64,000 nt of DNA from NCBI RefSeq assembly GCF_028368995.1, contig NZ_JAQNDL010000001.1, positions 186,001 through 250,000 of the forward strand. Direction: 5' to 3'. This stretch comes from Nannocystis bainbridge (lineage in GTDB: Bacteria > Myxococcota_A > Polyangia > Nannocystales > Nannocystaceae). Position 1 is the stretch's first letter, and the number at the start of each line of letters is the position of its first letter. The notes below the pieces were generated by a model, which was given only the letters and a program-made list of their open reading frames with translations, did no database searches and was not told where the DNA came from. This document shows positions 50,338 through 59,576 of this stretch, one piece after another. The position numbers and the translations under genes were made by a program.

Positions 50338-53300
50338 TCAGAAGCTGCGGGCGATCAGGGCCCGAAAGTAGTTGACGTCGCCGCGCCCGGCGAAGCCGTG
50401 GGCGTAGGTGAAGAACAGGTCGATGGTCTCGCGGTAGCCGATGCGGAAGCTGAACACGAGCGACATGCCGAGGCTCCAGCGCAGCGCGTCGCGGCTGAGG
50501 CGTTCGGTCCAGGCCATGCCGACGTCGGCGAACGGGATCGTCGTCAGGCGGCGCAGGTACAGCGGCAGCGAGCTCATGCCGCGCTCGACGTCGACCAGCG
50601 GGATCCGGTACTCGCTGTTGAGCACCGCGTAGTAGTCGCCGGGCAGCGAGCGCCAGGCGAAGCCGCGCAGGAAGCCGGCCTCGCCGAACGCCTCGCGGCG
50701 GAGGAACGACTGGATGACGTCGGGCTGGTCGCGCAGGCCGCCGAGGCGGAACCCGCCGAGGCGCCCGAGGCCGCCCGCCGAGGCCCCGCCGCCGATCCGC
50801 AGCGCCAGCACCTGGTGGCCGCGCCACGGCATCCGGATCCGCTCGGTGTAGGCGGCGCCGACCTGGATGTCGCCGTACTGGCCGCCCAGGTGCGGATCGA
50901 CGACCGACAGGCGCACGCTCGCGGCCCGCCCGGTCTCCTCCTGGTAGCCGTGGCGGACGCTGCGGAGGTTGCTGTAGCGCAGCTCGAGGTCGACGCGGCC
51001 GAGGTCGCCGGCGGCCGGCGGGGTGGTCGCGGGGGCGTTGGGGTCGAGCCGCTCGCGGTCGCGGTCGAGGTCGCGGAAGCGGGTGAACACGTAGTCGAGG
51101 CTGGCGCTGGCGTTGTGGATCGCGTGGCGCACGATGGGCACGTCGATGCCGGCGCGCACCGACGTCTGGCGCTCGCGGTAGCCCTTCTGCGCGTAGGGCT
51201 GGAAGCTGCCGTCGGCCGAGATGTTGTCGTAGCTGTAGCGCTGGGTGCTGTCGTGGATGCGGAAGTCGCGGCGGAATCCGAAGCGGAAGGTCGGCACCAG
51301 GCGGGCGAAGGTGTACTCGACCGAGCCGGTCGGCTGCTGGTGATCGACGAACTGGCGGAACACGCCGGTGAGGCGGTGGTAGCCGACGACGTCGGCGATC
51401 TCGAGCTTGGCCCCGAGCTCCAGGCCCTGGCCGGCGCCGCCGAAGTCGAGCGAGGCCGGGGCGATGGCCCGCGGGAACATGGTGCGGATCGGCTTGTAGC
51501 GGCTGCTGCGGGCGCTGGCCGGGCGCCCGCGATCCTCGGGCAACGGCGGGTCGGGCTCGTCGGCCACGGGCAGGTCGTCGACCGTCGGCAGCGGCTCGAG
51601 GAAGTTCGAGGGGTCGAACTTCATGACCCACAGGTCGTAGCCGGTCGAGCTCGCGCCGATGTAGGCGATCCGCGTGCCGTCGTGGCTGACGACCGGGTCA
51701 AAGGCGGCGCCGAGCACGTTGGTGACCTGGTGGGTGCGGCCGGTAGCGAGGTCGATCGCGTAGACGTTGAGGACGTGGTCGCGGTCGGACGTGAAGAGCA
51801 GCCAGCGACCGTCGGGCGAGTACGCGGGGGTGGTGTCGATCCAGCGGTCGGCGGTCACCCGCGTGTGCGTGCCGGCCTCGCGGTCGTAGACGTAGAGGTC
51901 GCGATAACCGCCGGCGCGGTGCATCGAGTAGGCGACCTTGCGCCCGTCGGGCGACCAGCGCGGGGTGTAGACCTGCTGCGTGCGCTCGACCGGCGCGACC
52001 TCGGTGACCTCGCGGGTGTGCAGGTCGAGGAAGGCCAGGCGCGACTGGGCGACGTCGTTGCGCACGAACACGACAGTGCGGCCGTCGGGCGCGACCTGGG
52101 CGTCGCGGGCGCGCAGACCGAAGGTCAGCTGCTCGGTGTCGGCCGGGCCCTGGCGGGCGTTCGGGGCCCCGGGCTGGCCGTGCCACAGGTAGAGGTCGTT
52201 CCAGGCGTAGCGCAGGTCGTGCAGCGACCATTGCTCGAAGACGATGTCCTTGCCGCCAGGGAGGAACGACCCGGAGGTCGCGCCCTGGACCTCGACGACG
52301 CGCTCGATGTCGGTGCTCTGGCCCTGGCGGCCGACGCCGACGCCCTCGCGGATCCGTCCGCCGCGGCTCGAGATCCGGCGGATGCCCGGGTTCGAGTGGC
52401 CGTCGTCGTCGTAGAAATAGATCATGCGGTCGTCGGCCGACCAGAAGGGCCGCCGCGTGAACGCGTTGCTGGCCTCCGACGCGACGGTGAAGGTGAGCCG
52501 CCGGCCCTCGCGGATGCCCCGGCCGCGGATCGCCCGCGCCTGGGCCTCGAAGCGGCGGGTCATGTGGAGCTCGAACTCCTTCCACAGCTGCTCGAACGTG
52601 ACGCCGAGGACCTTGGAGACGGCGCGGTGGATCCCGTACGGCACCGCCTGGCCGCCGTAGGTGTGGCTGAGCTCGCGCAGCTTGTCGTGGCCGTAGCGGG
52701 TGCCGATGTAGTCGACGAGGTGGAGGCCGTAGAGGTAGACGGTCGTGACGTTGGGGAAGATGGTGCCGGGCGAGGAGACGCGATCGATCGGCTGGAAGCC
52801 GTGCTCGAGCACGTGCATGCGCATCATGGTGTCGAACTGGGCCGAGCGGTGGCGGCCCTGCGAGGACAGGCGCGACTCCTCGTAGGTCGCCAGGCCCTCG
52901 ATGAACCACCGCGGCTGGGCGCCGTTGGGCGGCCACACCTTGCCGAGCACGCCGAAGCCGAGCAGCGCGTTGACCAGCCGCGGGACGCCGTGGATGGTGT
53001 CGATGTGGACGATGTGCGTGTACTCGTGGGTGAGCAGCACGTCGAGCCAGTCGTCGTAGCTCTCGAGCACCGACATCGACTCGGGCGCGGTGACGTTGGC
53101 GTTGACATGCGCGTACGGGACGACCGAGGCGCTGCCGTTGGCGGAGTCGGTGTCGTCGGTGAGGACCACCTGGGTGCGCAGGTACGGGCTGTGTCCGAGG
53201 TCGGGGGCGAGCCGCGAGTGGGCCCGCTCCATCGTCGCCGCCGCGCGCTCGGCCGCGACCTCGCTACCCTGGTAGTAGTGAATGACGAAATGCTCGGTCT

Positions 53301-53418
53301 CGAGGGTACGCCACCGCTGATCGCGGGTGCCCGCCGTCGCGACCGGGGCGAATAACGTGAGCAGCAACAGGCACCCCAACGCGAACCATCGCGCGCGGCC
53401 GGGGCGTGACGCAGACAC
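50338..53418 (-). CDS. Three-module protein: gluzincin peptidase, PD40 beta-propeller and outer-membrane barrel
   Basis: This 1026-residue exported protein has a signal peptide (about 1-29). Residues 35-300 form a peptidase-MA-type zinc domain with HEYTH at 131-135 and the third ligand Glu174 in WFIEGLATYEE. Residues about 330-640 are TolB/PD40 propeller blades (RRPFWSADDRMIYFYDDDG, TPRWSPDGRKVAYSMHRAG, TPAYSPDGRWLLFTSDRD). From about 680 to the end, alternating strands form an Omp85/D15-like barrel (FGEAGFLRGFAWRSLPGD resembles its internal motif) ending in terminal Phe (ALIARSF). A protease and propeller tethered to their own barrel would sit at the outer membrane. It is the last gene of the rpoN operon, 12 bp after the hydrolase. 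Confidence 0.88.
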   Translation of the reverse strand: MSASRPGRARWFALGCLLLLTLFAPVATAGTRDQRWRTLETEHFVIHYYQGSEVAAERAAATMERAHSRLAPDLGHSPYLRTQVVLTDDTDSANGSASVVPYAHVNANVTAPESMSVLESYDDWLDVLLTHEYTHIVHIDTIHGVPRLVNALLGFGVLGKVWPPNGAQPRWFIEGLATYEESRLSSQGRHRSAQFDTMMRMHVLEHGFQPIDRVSSPGTIFPNVTTVYLYGLHLVDYIGTRYGHDKLRELSHTYGGQAVPYGIHRAVSKVLGVTFEQLWKEFELHMTRRFEAQARAIRGRGIREGRRLTFTVASEASNAFTRRPFWSADDRMIYFYDDDGHSNPGIRRISSRGGRIREGVGVGRQGQSTDIERVVEVQGATSGSFLPGGKDIVFEQWSLHDLRYAWNDLYLWHGQPGAPNARQGPADTEQLTFGLRARDAQVAPDGRTVVFVRNDVAQSRLAFLDLHTREVTEVAPVERTQQVYTPRWSPDGRKVAYSMHRAGGYRDLYVYDREAGTHTRVTADRWIDTTPAYSPDGRWLLFTSDRDHVLNVYAIDLATGRTHQVTNVLGAAFDPVVSHDGTRIAYIGASSTGYDLWVMKFDPSNFLEPLPTVDDLPVADEPDPPLPEDRGRPASARSSRYKPIRTMFPRAIAPASLDFGGAGQGLELGAKLEIADVVGYHRLTGVFRQFVDHQQPTGSVEYTFARLVPTFRFGFRRDFRIHDSTQRYSYDNISADGSFQPYAQKGYRERQTSVRAGIDVPIVRHAIHNASASLDYVFTRFRDLDRDRERLDPNAPATTPPAAGDLGRVDLELRYSNLRSVRHGYQEETGRAASVRLSVVDPHLGGQYGDIQVGAAYTERIRMPWRGHQVLALRIGGGASAGGLGRLGGFRLGGLRDQPDVIQSFLRREAFGEAGFLRGFAWRSLPGDYYAVLNSEYRIPLVDVERGMSSLPLYLRRLTTIPFADVGMAWTERLSRDALRWSLGMSLVFSFRIGYRETIDLFFTYAHGFAGRGDVNYFRALIARSF

Positions 53419-53430
53419 CCTCGAAGGATA

Positions 53431-54312
53431 TCAGGCCGACGCGCCGAGGTGCCCACGGACCAGCGTCGTGAGCGCCGCGGGCCGCTCCTCGGCGACGGCG
53501 TGGCCGCAGCCGTCGACCCACTCCAGGGCGGCGCCGCCGATGGCGTCGCGCAGGCGCTCGGCGTGGTCGCGCGGGACGATGGCGTCGCGCTCACCCCAGA
53601 TGACGAGCGTGTCACACGTGAGCGCCTTGAGCCGCGGCAACATCGCCGCCATGCGCCCGTCGTTGGCCAGCTGGGTCAACATCGCGTAGGCCGCCTCGCG
53701 CCCGCCGGTGCGCGCGAGCCGGTCCCAGTAGAGGTCGAGGTCGTCGTCGCCGAGCAGGCGCGGGTCGGCCAGCGCGCGCGCGAGGTAGTGGGCCAGAGCT
53801 GGCCTTCGGTACAGGTTCTTGAAGACATACGGGCCGAGCCCGGGCACGAGCGCCAGGCGACCCTCGAGCGGCAGCGGCATGGCGAAGCAGGTGGCGTCGA
53901 CGAGGACGAGGCGGCGCACCCGCTCGGGCGCGGCGTCGGCCAGGCAGACCGCGATCGCGCCGCCCCAGCTGTGGCCGAGCACGTCGACCTGGTCGAGGCC
54001 GAGGTGGTCGAGCAGCGCCAGGAGCACGCGCGCCATCCAGGTCGGGCTGTAGTCGGCGCAGTGCACCGGCGGCGGACGATCGCTGTCGCCGGCGCCGGGC
54101 AGGTCGGGGATCAGCAGGCGACGCGAGGTCGCCAGCTCGGGGACCAGGGCCCGGAACGCGTAGCCGTAGACCATGAGGCCGTGGATCAGCAGCAGCGGCG
54201 GGCCGGCGCCCGGACCGTCGGGGCCGAGGTCGCGGAGGTAAAGGCGGCCGAAGTCGAGCGAGACCAGCCGCGAGCGGTCGGAGATCACGGGCCGATAGCC
54301 CGGGGCCCTCAC
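53431..54312 (-). CDS. Alpha/beta-fold hydrolase
   Basis: This 293-residue alpha/beta hydrolase has the nucleophile elbow GHSWGGA (Ser), the acid in WGERDAIVP and His in DGCGHAVAEERP, with the oxyanion strand LLLIHGLMVYGYAFRAL. The substrate is unknown; the cap region (about 140-215) is Leu/Arg-rich. GTG at 54312 overlaps the ptsI stop (GTGA); an alternative in-frame GTG lies eight codons later. It is translationally coupled to ptsI. A three-unit repeat (53795-53832) lies in the cap region, the only clear one inside this operon. Confidence 0.88.
   Translation of the reverse strand: MRAPGYRPVISDRSRLVSLDFGRLYLRDLGPDGPGAGPPLLLIHGLMVYGYAFRALVPELATSRRLLIPDLPGAGDSDRPPPVHCADYSPTWMARVLLALLDHLGLDQVDVLGHSWGGAIAVCLADAAPERVRRLVLVDATCFAMPLPLEGRLALVPGLGPYVFKNLYRRPALAHYLARALADPRLLGDDDLDLYWDRLARTGGREAAYAMLTQLANDGRMAAMLPRLKALTCDTLVIWGERDAIVPRDHAERLRDAIGGAALEWVDGCGHAVAEERPAALTTLVRGHLGASA
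53795..53832. repeat. Three-unit palindromic element in hydrolase gene
   Basis: AGAGCTGGCC, GTACAGGTTC and AGACATACGG start 14 bases apart with spacers TTCG and TTGA. Confidence 0.55.
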
Positions 54313-56132
54313 GGCCCGCCCTCCCCCTCGCTGCAGCCGTGACGCAGGTGCTCGGGGAAGCGGGCGCGCATGGTCGCCAGCACCAGCTCGTCGGCCTCGC
54401 TGGCGGAGTCGACCTTGAGCACGCGCTGGGCCAGCGCCTTCATGTCGTCGGTCTTCGACGAGCGGATGATGTGCTTGATGACGGGGATGGCGCTCGGGTG
54501 CATCGACAGCTCGGCGACGCCGAGGCCGAGCAGGACCCATGTGTAGCGCGGGTCGGCGGCCATCTCGCCGCACAGGCTGACCGGCACGTTGTTGCGCGCG
54601 CCGGCCTCGGCGACCTCCTTGATGAGGCGGAGGATCGCCGGGTGCATCGGCTGGTAGAGGTACGAGACGGCCTCGTTCTCGCGGTCGATCGCCAGCGTGT
54701 ACTGGATGAGGTCGTTGGTGCCGATGCTGAGGAAATCGACGCGGCTGGCGAAGTGCTCGGCCGTCAGCGCGGCGGCCGGGGTCTCGATCATGACGCCGAT
54801 GTCGATGTCGTCGGCGTGCGCGACCCCGGCGGTGGCCAGCTGATCGCGGGCCTCCTCGATCGCGTCGAGGCCAGCGCCGAGCTCGTCGACGCCGCCGACC
54901 AGCGGCAACATGATCGCCAGCGGCCCGTGCACGCCGGCGCGCAAGAAGCCGCGCAGCTGGGAGAGGAACATGTCGCGCTCGCGCAAGGCGAGCCGCAGCG
55001 AGCGCATGCCCATCGCCGGGTTGCGCTCGTCCTCCATCTCGAGGAGCTTGGTCGGCTTGTCGGCGCCGAGGTCGAAGGTGCGAAACACCACCGTGTACGG
55101 GGCGCACCGCCGCAGGACGTGCTTCGCCATGCGGTAGTGCTCCTCCTCGCTCGGGAGGGTGTCGCGGTTCATGAACATGTACTCGCTGCGGTAGAGGCCG
55201 ACGCCCTCGGCGCCGTGGCGCAGGGCGAGGTCGAGCTCCTCCGAGATGGCGATGTTGGCCCGCACGCGCACGTGCAGGCCGTCGATCGAGACCGCCGGGA
55301 AGGCGTGCTCCTTGCGGATCTTCTGCTCGAAGGCGAGGTGGCGGTCGCGCTCGGCCTGAAAGTGGGCGACCTCCTCGGGGGTCGGCCGGACGATGATGCG
55401 CCCGCGCACCGCGTCGACGACGATGAGGTCGCCGGCGTCGACCGCCGCCAGCACGTCGTCGACGCCGACGACCGCGGGGATCTGCAGCGAGCGCGCCATG
55501 ATGGCGCTGTGCGAGGTCTTGCCGCCGACGCCGGTCACGAGGCCGGCGACCTGGCAGCGGTGCATGCGGGCAGTGTCGGCGGGGCTCAGGTCCTGGGCGA
55601 CCACCACCGAACCGGCCGGCGGATCGATCTCATCGCCGTGCTCGCCGAGCAGCGCCTGCAGGACGTTCTCGATCAGGTAGGTGAGGTCGCTGCCGCGCTC
55701 GCGGATGTAGTTGTCGTCGGCGTGGCCGAGGACCTCGAGGATCTGGTCGGTGACGGTGGTGAGCGCCCACTCGGCGTTGGCCAGGTCCTCGCGGATCAGC
55801 GTCTCGGTGCGCTGGATCAGGTCCGGGTCGCGCAGGATCATCTGCTGCGCCTTCAGGATCTGGCGGTGCTCGCCGTGCGGGAGCTTGCTCTTGACGACCT
55901 CGATCTGCTGCCGACACGCGCGCAGGGCCTCGTGCAGGCGCTCGATCTCGGATTCGACCCGGTCGCGGTCGATGTGGGTGTGGAGGACGTGGACGCGCCG
56001 ACGGTCGACGACATAAGCCGGCCCGATGCCGACCCCGGGGCTGGCGGCGGCGCCGTCGATCTCGCGGCGCAGGCCGACATCGACCTGGCGAAACAGGCCC
56101 GAGAAAGCGGCGCTCTCCGCTCCGTCGTTCAC
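54309..56132 (-). CDS. ptsI: Phosphoenolpyruvate-protein phosphotransferase (PTS Enzyme I)
   Basis: This 607-residue enzyme takes phosphate from PEP and passes it to HPr. The HPr-binding helices are at about 45-130; the phospho-His208 lies in GGKTSHSAIMARSL. The PEP-binding barrel has EGVGLYRSEYMFM, FRTFDLGADKP, NPAMGMRSLRLAL, SIGTNDLIQYTLAIDRE and the active Cys in VSLCGEMAADP. No GAF domain is present, so it is EI and not the PtsP form. The start is GTG 56132, overlapping the HPr stop. With HPr, EIIA(Man) and HprK nearby but no EIIB/EIIC, it probably serves a regulatory chain and not sugar import. Confidence 0.95.
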   Translation of the reverse strand: MNDGAESAAFSGLFRQVDVGLRREIDGAAASPGVGIGPAYVVDRRRVHVLHTHIDRDRVESEIERLHEALRACRQQIEVVKSKLPHGEHRQILKAQQMILRDPDLIQRTETLIREDLANAEWALTTVTDQILEVLGHADDNYIRERGSDLTYLIENVLQALLGEHGDEIDPPAGSVVVAQDLSPADTARMHRCQVAGLVTGVGGKTSHSAIMARSLQIPAVVGVDDVLAAVDAGDLIVVDAVRGRIIVRPTPEEVAHFQAERDRHLAFEQKIRKEHAFPAVSIDGLHVRVRANIAISEELDLALRHGAEGVGLYRSEYMFMNRDTLPSEEEHYRMAKHVLRRCAPYTVVFRTFDLGADKPTKLLEMEDERNPAMGMRSLRLALRERDMFLSQLRGFLRAGVHGPLAIMLPLVGGVDELGAGLDAIEEARDQLATAGVAHADDIDIGVMIETPAAALTAEHFASRVDFLSIGTNDLIQYTLAIDRENEAVSYLYQPMHPAILRLIKEVAEAGARNNVPVSLCGEMAADPRYTWVLLGLGVAELSMHPSAIPVIKHIIRSSKTDDMKALAQRVLKVDSASEADELVLATMRARFPEHLRHGCSEGEGGP

Positions 56133-56404
56133 AGCTCTCCGAACCCGCTCTTGATCAGCTTGCTCAGGGCGTCGAAGCCCGGCGTGGCGTCGGCACCCTC
56201 GACGCGAAGCATGACACGGCTGCCCTGACCGCACGCGAGCATGAGCACGCCGAGGATGCTCTTGGCGTTGACCTCGGTGCCCTCGCGCGCGATCCAGACG
56301 TCGGACTTGAACTTGTTGGCGAGGTTCACCAGCTTGCTCGCGGCCCTGGCGTGGAGACCGAGCTTGTTGACGATCTCGAACTCACCCTGCATCTGCTTGC
56401 TCAT
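56129..56404 (-). CDS. ptsH: HPr-like phosphocarrier protein
   Basis: This 91-residue phosphocarrier has the phospho-His18 in NKLGLHARAASKLVNLA and the regulatory Ser49 in VNAKSILGVLMLACGQG, the site HPr kinase uses. The presence of hprK two genes upstream makes Ser phosphorylation likely. Its ATG overlaps the stop of the EIIA gene (ATGA), and its stop overlaps ptsI. Confidence 0.95.
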   Translation of the reverse strand: MSKQMQGEFEIVNKLGLHARAASKLVNLANKFKSDVWIAREGTEVNAKSILGVLMLACGQGSRVMLRVEGADATPGFDALSKLIKSGFGEL

Positions 56405-56829
56405 GCGGTGCTCTCCTTGGCGGGCGCGGGCGACGGGACATGGACGGCGAGGGCCCGTCGGGCGGAGTCGGCGCAAGTGCGCGCGAGCTCCTCGGGCGAC
56501 AGCTCGCTGCGGTCGAGGCTGGCGAGCTTGAGCAGGACGTTGAAGCTGAGCCCGCTGAGCACGACCGGCGGCGCGGTGGCTTCGCGGATCCCGCACGAGC
56601 ACGGGCTGGCGCCATAGGCGTCGGCGATCATGAGGACGCCGCGGCCGCGGTCCGCTGCCACGAGCGCGGCCTTGAGCCGCGTCTTGAGATCGTCGGTCTC
56701 GCCGCGACCGGCGTCGACGGCGATGACGCCCTCGAGGCCCGACTCGCCACACACACCGCGCGCGGCCTCCAGCAAGACGCTGGCGCTGCGACCATGTCCC
56801 ACGAGGACGATGCCGACCTGCTCAGGCAT
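56401..56829 (-). CDS. PTS mannose-family EIIA-like protein
   Basis: This 142-residue EIIA domain of the mannose type has the phospho-His12 in GIVLVGHGRSASVLLEA, the fold core VIAVDAGRGETDDLKTRLK and IADAYGASPCSCGI (equivalent to the DLxGGSPxN turn). In this operon, with no EIIB or EIIC, it probably receives phosphate from HPr and works as a regulator. Its start overlaps the end of rapZ by 8 bases in another frame. Confidence 0.9.
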   Translation of the reverse strand: MPEQVGIVLVGHGRSASVLLEAARGVCGESGLEGVIAVDAGRGETDDLKTRLKAALVAADRGRGVLMIADAYGASPCSCGIREATAPPVVLSGLSFNVLLKLASLDRSELSPEELARTCADSARRALAVHVPSPAPAKESTA

Positions 56830-57700
56830 GGACCGACTCCTTGGCCGCCGCTTCCGGGAGGTCGCGGTGGCGGATGATGAGCTGCGGCGGCGGCCGCGAC
56901 AGCGGTTCGCCCGCGGACAGCCGTTCAGCGAGGGCTTCCGTCAAAGCCACGGAACGATGCTGCCCGCCCGTACAGCCGAGCGCAACGGTGAGGTAAGAGC
57001 GCCCTTCGCGCACGCTGCGCGGGACGACGAAGCGCAGCAGGCCCTCGAGGTGGTCGAGCAGCGCGGTGGCGTCGCCCTGACCGAGCACGAAGGCGGCGAC
57101 CTCGGCGTCGAGGCCGGTGCGCGGGCGCAGGGCGGCGACGTCGTAGGGGTTGGCGAGGAAGCGGACGTCGAACACGAGGTCGGCGAAGCTCGGCAGGCCG
57201 GTCTTGAAGCCGAACGAGGTGAGCACGAGGTGCAGCACCGAGGCCGCGCTGTAGCGGTCGCGGATCATCTGCCGCAGCTCGCGGGCCCGCAGGCCGCCGG
57301 TGTCGATGGTGGCGGTGGTGCGGGCCCGCAGCGAGCGCAGGCCCGCGCGCTCGTCGGTGATCGCGTCGGGCAGCTCGCCGAGCGGGTGACGCCGGCGGGT
57401 CTCGGCGAAGCGACGCACGAGCACGTCGTCGGGGGCGTCGAGGAACAGGATCTCGACGCGATGCCCGGCCTGGACCAACTGCAGGTGGACGCTGGCGAAG
57501 CCGCCGAGGTGGCCGACCTCGCGCGCGTCGATGCCGACGGCGATCCGCCGCGGGGTCTCCTCGGCGGCCAGGACGTCGACGAGCTGCGGCAGGAGCAGCA
57601 CGGGGATGTTGTCGACGCAGTAGAAGCCGATGTCGGCCAGCGCCGCGAGGGCGGTCGACTTGCCCGCCCCGCTCATGCCCGTGACGACGAGCAGCTCCAC
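56822..57700 (-). CDS. rapZ: RapZ-family nucleotide-binding RNase adaptor
   Basis: This 292-residue P-loop protein starts at GTG 57700 with ELLVVTGMSGAGKSTAL (Walker A at 8-15). Other family marks are DIGFYCVDNIPVLLLPQLVD, FLDAPDDVLVRRFAETRRRHPL, LVLTSFGFKTGLPSFADLVFD, DVRFLANPYDV and the C-terminal YLTVALGCTGGQHRSVALTE. In enterobacteria RapZ controls glmS through a small RNA and RNase E; elsewhere its role is broader. Clustering with rpoN, hpf and PTS genes is typical of proteobacteria. It starts 2 bp after the hprK stop. Confidence 0.95.
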   Translation of the reverse strand: MELLVVTGMSGAGKSTALAALADIGFYCVDNIPVLLLPQLVDVLAAEETPRRIAVGIDAREVGHLGGFASVHLQLVQAGHRVEILFLDAPDDVLVRRFAETRRRHPLGELPDAITDERAGLRSLRARTTATIDTGGLRARELRQMIRDRYSAASVLHLVLTSFGFKTGLPSFADLVFDVRFLANPYDVAALRPRTGLDAEVAAFVLGQGDATALLDHLEGLLRFVVPRSVREGRSYLTVALGCTGGQHRSVALTEALAERLSAGEPLSRPPPQLIIRHRDLPEAAAKESVHA

Positions 57701-57702
57701 GA

Positions 57703-58734
57703 TTACTCGACCTCGGGAGAAGGCACGGCGCCCGAATTGGCGCGCGGCGTGGGCACCGGGACGTCGGCCCCGGGCGAGCGGATGTTGGCGCCGCGGGCGC
57801 TGGCGGCGATCCGGGCGTTGATCTTCTCCTGGAACTCGCGCGCCGAGTCGTGGCCGCGGAACTTCAACACCTGGTTGCGAGCGACGACCTCGATCAGCGA
57901 GGCGATGTTGCGCCCGGGTCGGAGCGGGATCCTGGCCAGAGGGACATCCACGCCGAGGATCGGCCACACCTGCGGCTCGGTGCCGAGGCGGTCGTAGTCC
58001 TCTTCCTGGGCCTCGCTGAGCTCGACGACGACCTCGATCTTCTTGTTGTCGCGCACGGCGGCGACGCCGAACAGGTGGGTGATGTTGAGGATCCCGAGGC
58101 CGCGGATCTCCATGTGGTGCTGGTGCATCTCGAGCGCGGCGCCCCACACGGTGTCGGGCGGACGCACCGAGACCTCGACGATGTCGTCGGCGACCAGGCG
58201 GTGGCCCTTGAGGATCAGGTCGAGCGCCGCCTCGCTCTTGCCGACGCCGCTGCGACCGATCAGCAGCAGGCCGACGCCGAGCACGTCGATGAGGACGCCG
58301 TGGATGGTGGCGCGCGGCGACAGCAGGTCCTCGAGCTTGCGCGTCAGTCGCGAGATGAAGACCGAGCTCATCATCGGGCTGCGCAGCACCGGCACGCCGT
58401 GGCGACGGGCGACCTCCATCAGGAAATCGGGCGGGTCGAGGCCGCGGGAGATCGCCAGACAGCACAGCGGCTTGCTGCAGAACGCCTCGAGCCCCGCCCT
58501 CGCCTGGTCCGGCGAGCAGCTCAGCAGGTAGTCGATCTCGGTGAGGCCGAGCACCTGGATCCGGTCGGGGAAGACGTGCTTGACGAAGCCCGACAGCGCG
58601 AGGCCGGGCTTTTGGATCCGCATGCTGGTGATCTTGCGGTCGAGCTCGCCCCAGTCGGACAGCAAGGTCAACTGGAGCGGTTCGGCGGTGGCGTCGAGGA
58701 ACTTGCCGACCTCGATCGAGGCATCTCTGCGCAT
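57703..58734 (-). CDS. hprK: HPr kinase/phosphorylase
   Basis: This 343-residue bifunctional enzyme phosphorylates Ser of HPr and removes it. The N-terminal domain spans 1-130. The kinase part has the P-loop GRSGVGKS (160-167), the preceding ATIHGVLIDVLGVGLLL, DDIVEV (Asp pair) and the HprK signature MEIRGLGILNI, and a C-terminal IASLIEVVARNQVLKFRG. The usual end is extended by a Pro/Ala-rich tail. HprK outside Firmicutes is typical of PTS-Ntr-like clusters and links HPr to cell energy state. It lies 68 bp after hpf. Confidence 0.95.
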   Translation of the reverse strand: MRRDASIEVGKFLDATAEPLQLTLLSDWGELDRKITSMRIQKPGLALSGFVKHVFPDRIQVLGLTEIDYLLSCSPDQARAGLEAFCSKPLCCLAISRGLDPPDFLMEVARRHGVPVLRSPMMSSVFISRLTRKLEDLLSPRATIHGVLIDVLGVGLLLIGRSGVGKSEAALDLILKGHRLVADDIVEVSVRPPDTVWGAALEMHQHHMEIRGLGILNITHLFGVAAVRDNKKIEVVVELSEAQEEDYDRLGTEPQVWPILGVDVPLARIPLRPGRNIASLIEVVARNQVLKFRGHDSAREFQEKINARIAASARGANIRSPGADVPVPTPRANSGAVPSPEVE

Positions 58735-58802
58735 GGTGAGCGCAGTCTAGCAGGGGCCGCCCGGCGGGCGCGAGGGCCCGCGGGGCGCGCCTGCGGGGCC
58801 GG

Positions 58803-59480
58803 TCACGTCGCGGCGATGGCCTCGGCCTCGGCCTCGTTGGGCTCGATGAGGCCGTAGTTGCCGTCTTCGCGCACGTAGACGACGTTGATCTCGCCGGAGC
58901 CGGCGTTGGTGAACACATAGAACTGCTTGTGAAGCAGGTTCATCTGCATGATCGCGCCCTCGACGGTCATGCGCTCGGTCGTGAACTCGGTCTGGCGGAT
59001 GACGACCGGGCGGGAGTCCGGCTTGGCGTGGGCGTGGGCGTGGGCGTGACCGTTGCCGTTCCCGTTGCTGAGGGCGGCGACGGTGGCGGCGGCCTCGGCG
59101 GCGGCGTCCTCCTCCTCGACGATCTGGTCGACCATGCTCTCGGCGGCGATGACCCCGAGGCGGACCTTGGCCGAGCGGCCCTCATTGCCCTTATGGTGCT
59201 TGATCCGCGCCTTGTAGCGCCGGACCTGCCGCTCCATCTTGGCCAGCGCCATGTCGACCGACGAGTACATGTTCTCGGTCGACTCCTGGGCGTGCAGTTG
59301 CAGGCCGTTGCGCAGGGTGACGTCGAACGCGGCGATGTGCATCACCTTGTCGACGGTGAACGTGCAGCTCACCCGCAACGGCTCGGCGAAGTAGCGCTTG
59401 ATCTTCTCGAGGCGCTCCTCGGCGTAGCCGCGCAGGGCGGTGGAAGACTCCATCTGGCGGAAAACGAAGTGAGTCTGCAT
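58803..59480 (-). CDS. hpf: Long-form ribosome hibernation promoting factor
   Basis: This 225-residue protein has the N-terminal HPF/RaiA domain (QTHFVFRQMESSTALRGYAEE, then LRVSCTFTVDKVMHIAAFDV and SVDMALAKMERQVRRYKARI) and the C-terminal dimerisation domain of long HPF (TEFTTERMTVEGAIMQMNLL, FYVFTNAGSGEINVVYVRED). The linker between them (about 125-160) holds an unusual Gly-Asn and His-Ala repeat (NGNGNGHAHAHAHAK). Long HPF joins two 70S ribosomes into 100S particles in stationary phase. It starts at ATG 59480, downstream of rpoN as in many proteobacteria. Confidence 0.94.
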   Translation of the reverse strand: MQTHFVFRQMESSTALRGYAEERLEKIKRYFAEPLRVSCTFTVDKVMHIAAFDVTLRNGLQLHAQESTENMYSSVDMALAKMERQVRRYKARIKHHKGNEGRSAKVRLGVIAAESMVDQIVEEEDAAAEAAATVAALSNGNGNGHAHAHAHAKPDSRPVVIRQTEFTTERMTVEGAIMQMNLLHKQFYVFTNAGSGEINVVYVREDGNYGLIEPNEAEAEAIAAT

Positions 59481-59576
59481 CGATCGGGCACCTTCTTGGT
59501 GGGTTTGGCTCCGGCCGAAGGCCGGCGTCTTCTGATTGTCTGACCGCAAGGCCAGGAAAGGCCAGGCAAATCGGGC

